This document shows, piece by piece, positions 1 through 7,528 of a stretch of 64,000 nucleotides of DNA (its first letter is position 1; each line of letters begins with the position of its first letter). Both the position numbers and the translations under genes were made by a program. Where the stretch lies: positions 1-64,000 of the IMG/VR virus record IMGVR_UViG_3300049911_000129, one strand, 5' to 3'. The notes beneath the pieces were generated by a model. The model was not told the DNA's origin and did not search any database. It worked only from the letters and a program-made list of their open reading frames with translations. The DNA is from a virus.

Positions 1-3000
1 GCCGCGAAGGCGCTCGAGGCGGCCGGCTTCAAGCGGGCGACGTTCGACCCGGAGAGCATGGGCGGGCAGTACCGGGGAGGCACCTACAGGATATACTCGG
101 GCGGCAAGGGCTCGGACTACTTCCACGCGGACATCGCCAGGAGGGGGGCGGACGAGGCCAGGTTCAGGGAGGCGCTCGAGGGGGCGGGCTTCAGGGCGAG
201 GCCGATGGGGTCGGGCTTCCAGGTGGAGGAGTCCAGGAACAGCAAGGCCGACAAGGCCGAGATCATGGAGAGCCCCGTCTACGTCAAGCCGGGCCAGCCG
301 GTGCCGAAGGGGGTCGAGGTGCAGCACGGGCCGCGCGGGGGGACGTTCTACGACCCGCAGGTGAGCCCGTCGCAGGCCGGGCACCGGGTGCACATCCCGA
401 GGGACCTGCGAGACGTGGTCCTGGGCGAGACGCCCGTCTGCGCCTACTGCGGCACGTCGAGGGGGCCGTTCCACGCCGACCACATAGTGCCGGTGAAGGT
501 CGGGGGCAGGAACGTGAGGATCAACCTCCAGCCGGCCTGCGCGGCGTGCAACGAGGCAAGGGGCGCGAAGGACCCGTCCCGCAAGCTGGAGTGGATAAGG
601 TACGGCCAGAAGCAGATGCGCGACATCATGGGCCAGGTGCTGGCCAGGCCGCGCGTCGCGAACATGGTGAAGAAGGTCTGGGGGGACGAGCTGTGGCTGT
701 CCTCCCCGTCGCCGTACGCTTCGGCCCTGCTGAAGGGCGCGAGGCCTATCCACCTCGGCCCGGGCGACCCGGTCCCGGAGGGCGCGAGGGAAGTGCGCGG
801 CCCGAGGGGGGGCAGGTACTACGTTCCGGCCAGGGGGGATGCTGGGTCCGAACATGATAGCCGGGACACCAACAACGTCAAGGAACCGACGCAAGCGGAC
901 ACCGCCGAGTGGGCGAGGCAGGACGACGAGCGGGTGGCGCAGGTAAGGCGCAGGGCGCAGGAGCTGGACGACCTCGTGCAGCGCGTCTGGGTCGGGGACT
1001 GGACGAGGGGCAGGTTCGCCGAGACGGTCGCCGGGCTGCCGGACGACGAGCTCAGCAGCCTCAAGGGCTACGTGATCCCGAGGGCCATGCAGATGGTCGA
1101 GGGCAGGAAGGCCAAGGCCGCGCTCAGGGGCGCCCTCGAGACGGTCGAGAGCGAGCTCGGGTCCAGGGAGAAGTCGCTCATACACGGCACGCCGATCGGG
1201 AACCTTAAGGCCATCCTAAAGGTTGGGCTGCTAACCGACAAGGGAGCGTCCAACTTCAGCCTCTCGGCCCCGGGGGTGGTCTACCTTAGCCCGGAGACGA
1301 GGGACGGCAGGCAGCTGTCGCTCACCGTCGCCGCCGCGGCCGCCCTGGTGCACGGGGAGGACAGCTTCGCCGTGCTGCGCATCAGGATGCCGCGCAGGGG
1401 GCTCGAGACCGACCCGAAGTCCTTCGCCAGCGGCGGGATGCTCACGAAGCACGACGTGCCGCCGACTGCGGTCGTGGGCTACGAGGTCTACGACGCCAGG
1501 GACCTCAAGCAGATGTACGAGGACGCGGTCGCGGAGAGGGACGCCCTGTGCTCGCAGCACAACGACGACCCGAAGTACTGCGGGGACGGCCCGTGGGTCA
1601 GCCTCTTCGTCAACCGGTTCGACGACTACGTGCAGGAGAGGGGGATGCCCGAGCCGGTCCGCGAGGTCGACCTGACCGGCAGGCGGAAGGCCGCGGCCGG
1701 GGACATCTTCCTGGCCCCCGCGACAGGGGACACGATCAGGACGCTGCTGGGCTGCTTGCGCAACGAGGGCGGCGGAAGCGGCGATCTTGCGCAAGTCGGC
1801 GGGCTACGGAAGCAGGGGTTCACCCATGAGCACGATGGCTGGCCTAGGCACCCGATAGGCGTCAAGTACCACGACAAGTACTTCCAGGAGCACGGCGGGT
1901 GGAAGATCGGCATGCCGTCCGATGAGCCGGATAGCCCGTACGGCGACGAGAGCGCGGAGGACGAGCTCGACCGCAAGGTCGCGGGCTTCATAGAGGAGAT
2001 AGCCGCCGGCAGGTGGGACAAGGGCGCGACCTTCGCCATGGGCGACGACACGCTCAAGGCCCTGTGGCTGCGGCTCGACCTGGACCTCAAGACCGGCCGC
2101 GTCCAGTTCACCCTCGACACCAGGCGCGCGCGGGACCAGCTGAAGGACCAGGTCATGCGCAGGGGTCTGCTCCCGGGCACGCTGTCGGGTGAGTTCTACC
2201 GCGCCAAGAAGGCCGTCACGGACGGCACGGACTGGGCGATGGACAAGCGCGAGGCGCAGAAGGCCAGGCTCGCGGACGACCTCGGCAAGGCGGCGTTCGG
2301 CGGCAAGTCCCAGTTCGACCGCGCGGCGGACGTGGCCATAGCGGAGGCGATCGCCGCCGGGGTGCTGGAGCGGACCGCCCACGCGGGCTACCACCTGTAC
2401 AAGTATGTCAGCTACGCCGCGGTGGAGCCAGACGAGTCGGGCGCACCGTCATCGCCACCACATAGCAGGCCGATTGGCGGCCGGTGGGGGGTCATCCGGT
2501 GGATGATGGACAACAGCGAGGGGAGCGTCGACAAGCAGCGGTGGGTGTTCGAGATGGAGAAGGCGGCGGAGGGCGACAAGACGTACGCCCTGCTCGCCGA
2601 CATGATGCAGCTCAGCAAGACCGGGGCGACCGGGCTGAGGCAGGACCTGAGCGGCCTGTCGTACTGGCTGCACGCTGGCGGCGAGACGGCGATGTCCGAG
2701 ACGCTCGGCGCGGCCGCTGCTGGCATGATAGTGAAGACGTGGGCCAGGTCCGCTTCTGACCACCAGCCGCTCAGCATAGCCGTGCAGAAGGCGGCCGCCG
2801 CGGAGTTCGGCATGGCGACCGACATAGACGAGTGGACGGGGGTCGCCGCGAGGGACGAGGCGAGGGCGTTCCTGAAGGCGCACGGCGACGAGCTGAGGGG
2901 GTTCACCAGGAAGGTCTACGACCACACCCAGAGGTTCCTCAAGAAGCGCGGGGTGGAGGAGCTGACGCTGGCGCGCGGGTGGGGATGGGACCCGCACGAA

Positions 3001-5622
3001 ACGCCCGAGTGGTTCGTCGACATGGTCCGCGAGGTGCGGCACGACGCGTACTGGAACGGGGAGCCGCCCGCCAAGCCCCTGGGCGTCAGGAAGGCCGTAC
3101 AGCTCAACCCGATGTCGTCCTTCTCGACCGAGTACGAGCAGGCGCAGGCGTTCGCCACCGGGAGGAACGGGATCGTGACCATGGCGAGGGTGCCGATCTC
3201 GAGGGTCCTGTCCACGTTCATGACGGGCTTCGGGTGCGCGACCGAGAACGAGGTCATCGTCCTCGGGGGCGAGCTCGACGCGGTCCACCTCGCCGGAAGC
3301 TCGGAGTCGCTCCCCAAGGACCCGGACGACGCTGAGGACGTGCTGGCGGAGGGCGGGCTGAGGATAGGTGACGCGCAGGAGTGGCCGCCGCAGTCGCCGC
3401 TCTTCAACGCCGCTGAGGGCCCGCAGGCGGTCCCGCTGGACGCGGACGCGTACGACTGGCCCAAGCGGACCAGGGACTACGATCTGCATCAGGGCGATGC
3501 GAATGATAGTATCGCGGGGCTCGATAAGCACCTTCCCGGCCGGCACGACCAGGAGGACCACGGGAACGAGCACAGGCTGTCCGACGCGCACCCGGCGCTG
3601 GGCAAGATGACGGTCGGCTACGGGGGCGATAAGAGGGCGGCCACGGCGAAGGACTGGGAGAAGTACGAGGGGGAGGCCAAGACCAGGGTCGAGGAGTGGG
3701 CGGCCGGCGGCAAGTACGACAGGAAGATGGAGCCGGACGAGATCTGCTACGAGGGTTACCGGCTGAGGGCGAGCGCGAGGGGGAGGAGCGACGCCTGGAG
3801 CTGGGCGCTCTGGGAGGCCGTGCAGAGGTTCGCCGCGTCGAGGGGCTTCTCGTACATGGACGAGGTGACGGAGGACGACGTCTTCGCCGACCCGAGGATG
3901 CCGGAGCCCGAGAGCATCATAGACGACGACAAGGTCAGGGAGCGGTGGCAGGTGGCCGCGCACACGGCCGACAGCAGGCTGACGGACTACCGCAACTCCA
4001 ACAGCGCGAAGACGCTGCTCGACTTCATCAGGACGGAGAGCGGGGGGATGTGGCAGAGGCATTGCCAGCGCGACCTCTGGAACCTGGCCCGCGGGGCGGG
4101 GGGAGAGACGGTCCCGGTCGGCAAGAGGGGGTTCGGCGCCGAGAGGCACTTCGAGGAGTACAGGCCGTTCGCGGAGCCGGGCGGGCTCAAGGGCGCCAAG
4201 ACCTGGGAGGAGGCGCTGGACGCGGAGTTCACGGTCTACCGCGGCGTGGTCAAGGGGGACGAGGCGGAGAACGCCAGGCGCAAGCCGGTCGTCTCGTACA
4301 CGACCTCGCCCGAGATAGCCAGGCTCTTCGCCGAGGGATACTACCACAGCTACAACGTGCCGGGTCAGGGCAAGGTCTACCAGAGGACCTGCAGGCTGCG
4401 CGACGTGCTCAGCTACCTCAACCCGGACGGCGAGCTCGAGGTCCTGCTGAAGCCGCCGGGGAGCAAGGCCGAGAAGGCCTACGGCGGGTATTATACGAAT
4501 GGCGGGATCGCGTTCACGCACGAACATGGCGGGTTGCCGCGGCATCCTGCTGTCCTGAAGGACCACGCGGTTCTGGACAAGCGGTCGGGTGGCCGCGGGG
4601 GGAAGGTCTTCCTGGGCCCGGGCGAGAAGGCTCCGGAGGGCGTGGAGGTGCACGAGGGTCCGCGCGGCGGAAGGTGGTACCAGGGCGGCAAGGCCAAGGA
4701 GCCGGAGCCTGAGCCGAAGAGATCCACCACGTCGAGGCGCGTGCTGGAGGGCAAGACCCCGGAGCGGACGGAACTGGAGGGCGAGACGACCTTCGCGCAG
4801 GCCGGGCTGAGGGGAGGCATCTGGGGTTCGCAGACGGCCATCGCCGAGTGCAAGCCGGGCGTGCTTCCACACGTCGACGGGTTGTCAGACACGAGGCTCC
4901 TGCACAAGATGGTCCCGCAGGACGCTATAACCGAGTTCACGGTGTTCAGGGTCTTCGAGGCGCTCAGGCCGGGCTTCTGCCCGCCGGTCATGCTGGACGA
5001 CCTTCCCGAAAAGGACGACGTGGTGGACTCGTACTACTCGGATCGCCCGAAGGGGCACTCCATGAGGTGGGTGGACGAGGCCGGATTCGGCGGGACAGCC
5101 ATGACGTATGCGCAGTACCTGGCGCACCACGAGGGTCATGACGCCATGACCCCGGCGCAGGCCATGGACGCGGGGTTCATGAACACGGTTGACTGGCTGG
5201 TCTCCAACCAGGACAGGCACACCGGCAACATCATAATCGACGGCGACCGGCTCTGGCCGATCGACCACGGCATATGCTCCGTCGAGTCGATACCCTCCGG
5301 CAACTACGGCGTGGACTACTCGTTCAAGAGCCACCTCAAGGGGCCGAAGACGCTGCGCGCGTTCAGGGACTCGGCGCTCGCCGCGCTCAAGCAGATATAC
5401 GACGACGCGGACGAGGTCGCGTGGGTCATGGTGAGCAGGGGCGATACGCAGAAGAGCGAACGGGTGAAGGGTGTGGATCTCCTCCCGAAGAGTGCGGAGG
5501 TGATGGCCAGGTCGCTCAGGGCCGCGACCGGCAGGGCGGCGGAAGACCTGAACAGGTGGTACAGGGACGAGCTTAAGTACAGGAGGGAGATGCGCCAGGA
5601 GCGGGAGGCTAGGCGGCGATGA
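1..5622 (+). CDS. Giant polyvalent virion protein (HNH, three ART-like regions, kinase), 5' partial
   Basis: The frame is already open at base 1, so the true start lies upstream; residues are numbered from the first internal Met at 58. Visible modules in order: an HNH nuclease at about 125-178 (CxxC, then ADHIVPV, then CxxCN); an ART/DarT-like region at about 373-480 (HGTP..NLKAILK.GL); a classical R-S-E type ADP-ribosyltransferase at about 1015-1070 (SSFST, then the ExE of TENEV, E1063); another at about 1391-1465 (VYRG, SYTTS, GELEV, E1459); and a C-terminal kinase-like domain at about 1586-1740 (NQDRHTGN and IDHG, as in PI3/4-kinase and HipA folds). Three copies of the RGGRYY tag and junction peptides (FTHEHxGxPRHP twice, KHLPGRHDQEDHG once) separate the modules. 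Such arrays are known as phage 'polyvalent proteins'. Packaging with the DNA and action on host targets is inferred. The stop overlaps the next start (ATGA). Confidence 0.85.
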   Translation, partial: AAKALEAAGFKRATFDPESMGGQYRGGTYRIYSGGKGSDYFHADIARRGADEARFREALEGAGFRARPMGSGFQVEESRNSKADKAEIMESPVYVKPGQPVPKGVEVQHGPRGGTFYDPQVSPSQAGHRVHIPRDLRDVVLGETPVCAYCGTSRGPFHADHIVPVKVGGRNVRINLQPACAACNEARGAKDPSRKLEWIRYGQKQMRDIMGQVLARPRVANMVKKVWGDELWLSSPSPYASALLKGARPIHLGPGDPVPEGAREVRGPRGGRYYVPARGDAGSEHDSRDTNNVKEPTQADTAEWARQDDERVAQVRRRAQELDDLVQRVWVGDWTRGRFAETVAGLPDDELSSLKGYVIPRAMQMVEGRKAKAALRGALETVESELGSREKSLIHGTPIGNLKAILKVGLLTDKGASNFSLSAPGVVYLSPETRDGRQLSLTVAAAAALVHGEDSFAVLRIRMPRRGLETDPKSFASGGMLTKHDVPPTAVVGYEVYDARDLKQMYEDAVAERDALCSQHNDDPKYCGDGPWVSLFVNRFDDYVQERGMPEPVREVDLTGRRKAAAGDIFLAPATGDTIRTLLGCLRNEGGGSGDLAQVGGLRKQGFTHEHDGWPRHPIGVKYHDKYFQEHGGWKIGMPSDEPDSPYGDESAEDELDRKVAGFIEEIAAGRWDKGATFAMGDDTLKALWLRLDLDLKTGRVQFTLDTRRARDQLKDQVMRRGLLPGTLSGEFYRAKKAVTDGTDWAMDKREAQKARLADDLGKAAFGGKSQFDRAADVAIAEAIAAGVLERTAHAGYHLYKYVSYAAVEPDESGAPSSPPHSRPIGGRWGVIRWMMDNSEGSVDKQRWVFEMEKAAEGDKTYALLADMMQLSKTGATGLRQDLSGLSYWLHAGGETAMSETLGAAAAGMIVKTWARSASDHQPLSIAVQKAAAAEFGMATDIDEWTGVAARDEARAFLKAHGDELRGFTRKVYDHTQRFLKKRGVEELTLARGWGWDPHETPEWFVDMVREVRHDAYWNGEPPAKPLGVRKAVQLNPMSSFSTEYEQAQAFATGRNGIVTMARVPISRVLSTFMTGFGCATENEVIVLGGELDAVHLAGSSESLPKDPDDAEDVLAEGGLRIGDAQEWPPQSPLFNAAEGPQAVPLDADAYDWPKRTRDYDLHQGDANDSIAGLDKHLPGRHDQEDHGNEHRLSDAHPALGKMTVGYGGDKRAATAKDWEKYEGEAKTRVEEWAAGGKYDRKMEPDEICYEGYRLRASARGRSDAWSWALWEAVQRFAASRGFSYMDEVTEDDVFADPRMPEPESIIDDDKVRERWQVAAHTADSRLTDYRNSNSAKTLLDFIRTESGGMWQRHCQRDLWNLARGAGGETVPVGKRGFGAERHFEEYRPFAEPGGLKGAKTWEEALDAEFTVYRGVVKGDEAENARRKPVVSYTTSPEIARLFAEGYYHSYNVPGQGKVYQRTCRLRDVLSYLNPDGELEVLLKPPGSKAEKAYGGYYTNGGIAFTHEHGGLPRHPAVLKDHAVLDKRSGGRGGKVFLGPGEKAPEGVEVHEGPRGGRWYQGGKAKEPEPEPKRSTTSRRVLEGKTPERTELEGETTFAQAGLRGGIWGSQTAIAECKPGVLPHVDGLSDTRLLHKMVPQDAITEFTVFRVFEALRPGFCPPVMLDDLPEKDDVVDSYYSDRPKGHSMRWVDEAGFGGTAMTYAQYLAHHEGHDAMTPAQAMDAGFMNTVDWLVSNQDRHTGNIIIDGDRLWPIDHGICSVESIPSGNYGVDYSFKSHLKGPKTLRAFRDSALAALKQIYDDADEVAWVMVSRGDTQKSERVKGVDLLPKSAEVMARSLRAATGRAAEDLNRWYRDELKYRREMRQEREARRR
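271..360 (+). repeat. RGGRYY tag, copy 1
   Basis: Protein-level repeat in the giant protein: VKPGQPVPKGVEV followed by HGPRGGTFY. It sits just before the HNH module. This is the most diverged copy at its C-terminal end (TFY instead of RYY). Confidence 0.8.
739..831 (+). repeat. RGGRYY tag, copy 2
   Basis: LGPGDPVPEGAREV followed by GPRGGRYY, placed between the HNH module and the first ART-like region of the giant protein. Confidence 0.8.
4579..4689 (+). repeat. RGGRYY tag, copy 3
   Basis: KRSGGRGGKVFLGPGEKAP, then EGVEVHEGPRGGRWYQGG. It joins the third ART-like region to the kinase-like domain, right after the second FTHEHxGxPRHP junction peptide. Confidence 0.85.
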
Positions 5623-6686
5623 GAGCGGTAGTGTATGCCCTGAAGGACGGCCGGCTGGAGCAGGTCGCGGAGGTGTTCGTGGACGGGCAGGTCAAGGGCC
5701 CGTTCGCCGGCGAGATCCGCGCGTGGATAGGGCACCATGGGTTGGACGGCGAGAAGATGCTGAGGGTCCTGGCCAGGCGGTGGACGACCGGCTACACGGC
5801 GGTCGAGCTGCTGGACGGAGACAGCAAGGAGGACAAGAGGTCCGGAGGCCGGGGCGGGAGGACGTACCTCGGGCCGAAGGAGGAGGCCCCTGCGGGAGTC
5901 GAGGTGCACCAGGGGACGAGGGGCGGGCGGTGGTACGAGGGCGGCAAGAAGGATCCGACCAAGGACTGGAAGATCCACCAGGACTACCCCAAGAGGGAGC
6001 CGAACCCGTACGAGGACTACGCGGTGAAGCCGAAGACGCACGAGGAGATCTTCGACCAGAAGTGGCACACCGAGCGGCTGGGCCAGTGGAAGAGCTTGGT
6101 CGAGGGGGTTGTCCTCGGCCTGCCGTTCGAGCACGCGGAGCTGGTGTCGGACGTGACCGTCACGAAGTACGGCAACAACGGGATAAGCGGGACCTTCGAG
6201 TCGGCGCTGGCCGGGGCGTTCGGCGTCCGGGTGCCGCGCGGGAGGATACTGCTGCGGTTCAAGGGCGCCCCGTTCAATGACACATTCCTTATGGAGACGG
6301 TCGCGCACGAGGTCGGGCACGCGGCGTGCAGGCTCGTCTTCTTCAGCGGGACGGACCACGACACGGAGCTCAAGAAGCGGGTCCTCAGGGCCTACCACAC
6401 CGCCTACAGGGCGGCCGGCAACGAGGCGCTGACGGAGATACACCACAGGCGCTACTTCGCCCCGGCCGCGGTAGCCGGCGCGAGGCAGGCCAGGGCCGTG
6501 TCGCCGTACTCGCTCAAGAACCCGGACGAGTTCTTCGCCGAGCACTACGCCTGGTACCGGATGCACCCGACGTCGCTGCAGGCGCTAAACGAGGAGATGT
6601 ACTCCATCATGAAGGGCGTGTACGGCGGGAGGGAGAACTTCGAGGTGCACCCGCAGGGCGGGCTGAAGAGGGGGCGATATGGATAG
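5619..6686 (+). CDS. Tagged zinc metalloprotease (HEVGH), cargo-type
   Basis: 355 residues, starting inside the stop of the giant protein (ATGA), so translationally coupled to it. Residues 73-109 are a copy of the RGGRYY tag. The C-terminal half carries a gluzincin-like signature: HEVGH at 230-234 in a hydrophobic helix, and an NPDEFFAEHYAWY segment at 301-313 that could give the third zinc ligand (Glu304 or Glu308). Metallopeptidase domains of this kind occur in phage polyvalent proteins. The N-terminal ~70 residues are unrecognised. No signal peptide is visible, consistent with a protein assembled into the particle. It could mature virion cargo or cleave a host protein after injection; the sequence does not separate these. 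Confidence 0.75.
   Translation: MRAVVYALKDGRLEQVAEVFVDGQVKGPFAGEIRAWIGHHGLDGEKMLRVLARRWTTGYTAVELLDGDSKEDKRSGGRGGRTYLGPKEEAPAGVEVHQGTRGGRWYEGGKKDPTKDWKIHQDYPKREPNPYEDYAVKPKTHEEIFDQKWHTERLGQWKSLVEGVVLGLPFEHAELVSDVTVTKYGNNGISGTFESALAGAFGVRVPRGRILLRFKGAPFNDTFLMETVAHEVGHAACRLVFFSGTDHDTELKKRVLRAYHTAYRAAGNEALTEIHHRRYFAPAAVAGARQARAVSPYSLKNPDEFFAEHYAWYRMHPTSLQALNEEMYSIMKGVYGGRENFEVHPQGGLKRGRYG
5835..5945 (+). repeat. RGGRYY tag, copy 4
   Basis: KRSGGRGGRTYLGPKEEAP, then AGVEVHQGTRGGRWYEGG, N-terminal to the metalloprotease domain. Nearest in sequence to copy 3 of the preceding gene. Confidence 0.85.
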
Positions 6687-7101
6687 GATAGTGGTGAGGT
6701 CGCCGACGGGCAAGGTGGTCGGGGTCGCGAACGCGCGGCGCCTGACGCTGTTCGACAGGGAGCTGAAGGCGCACCTCGAGGAGGTCATGGCCTCCGGGCT
6801 GCCGATCGGCCCTGACGGCGGGCTGGCGAGGCCGTCCGTGTTCGCGCTGCTGGACTACCTCGGGCGGAGCGGCTACGAGGTGGTGTGGCCAAAGGGCAAG
6901 GTCGAGAAGGCGCCGGGGATCTCCGAGGACGGGAGCGAGTCGGCCGACCCGGGGCACGTGGTGGGCGACGGGAGCCCGGAGCTCGAGAAGGACTTCGGCG
7001 GGGCGGGCGCGCCGATGACGGGCGGCATGGTGAGCACCCCGGTCGCGGGCTCGGGCAGGAAGCGTCCGGGATGGTCAAGGGGGTTAAGACGTGGAAGATA
7101 G
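6679..7101 (+). CDS. Hypothetical head-module protein, 140 aa
   Basis: Starts with ATG 8 bases before the end of the protease gene and overlaps the following gene. The first ~75 residues look globular (a short beta-hairpin start, DRIVVRSPTGKVVGVANA, then a helical part). The last ~65 residues are Gly/Pro/Ser-rich and probably disordered. Not recognised. Tight coupling to the tagged cargo genes suggests a role in the same head or cargo assembly. Confidence 0.65.
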   Translation: MDRIVVRSPTGKVVGVANARRLTLFDRELKAHLEEVMASGLPIGPDGGLARPSVFALLDYLGRSGYEVVWPKGKVEKAPGISEDGSESADPGHVVGDGSPELEKDFGGAGAPMTGGMVSTPVAGSGRKRPGWSRGLRRGR

Positions 7102-7288
7102 GATAAAGGCCCTCACGTGCCCGGTGTGCGGATCGACGGACTACACGTCGTTCGGCTGGTCGGTGACGTTCGACGGGATGATGGAGGCGCTGCTGAGGCA
7201 CGCGCGGGAGGAGCACCCGGGTCATGTCCGCGACGTGGGCGGCATCACCTACATCGACAGGATCCCGATGGTGGGGGACTGCGAGTAG
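7091..7288 (+). CDS. Small zinc-finger protein, 65 aa
   Basis: GTG start with an AAGGGGG site about 8 bases upstream, overlapping the end of the previous gene. One CPVCG pair followed by LLRHAREEHPGH gives a likely C2H2-type zinc site. Small proteins of this type are common in phages; a function cannot be assigned. Confidence 0.65.
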   Translation: MEDRIKALTCPVCGSTDYTSFGWSVTFDGMMEALLRHAREEHPGHVRDVGGITYIDRIPMVGDCE

Positions 7289-7330
7289 GGGCTTCCAGCT
7301 AATGCGCCCGCGCGCAATAATGGAGACAGC

Positions 7331-7528
7331 ATGACGAGCAAGACCCATACGCGGAAGGTGAACAGGAAGTGCCCCAGGTGCGGGGAGGCCGTATGGACCG
7401 ACGACGGACCGTGCGGGGATGGGCTCTACTACTGCTACGAGTGCATATTGGGGGACCACTGCGGCTGCGAGCGACACGGGCCGCGCAGGCTCCTGAGGAG
7501 GCTCTGGGATGCCATTCGCAGGGTATAA
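7331..7528 (+). CDS. Small cysteine-rich zinc-ribbon protein, 65 aa
   Basis: ATG start preceded by GGAGA. Contains CPRCG, CYEC and CGCERH, enough for one or two zinc sites, and a basic C-terminus (RRLLRRLWDAIRRV). It overlaps the next start by 20 bases. The 42-base gap upstream holds a GGGCTTC segment similar to other post-stop gaps of this phage and no promoter that I recognise. Function unknown. Confidence 0.6.
   Translation: MTSKTHTRKVNRKCPRCGEAVWTDDGPCGDGLYYCYECILGDHCGCERHGPRRLLRRLWDAIRRV

Noticed and set aside
2449-4872. An 807-codon open frame on the minus strand opposite the giant protein
   Set aside because: It lacks a credible ribosome site, its translation is Arg/Leu/Pro/Val-rich without domains, and it mirrors the third-position G/C bias of the + strand gene, which carries clear enzyme motifs.
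4800-5500. HipA toxin of a toxin-antitoxin pair
   Set aside because: The kinase-like motifs are fused to a giant cargo-type protein, and no HipB-like antitoxin gene is adjacent.
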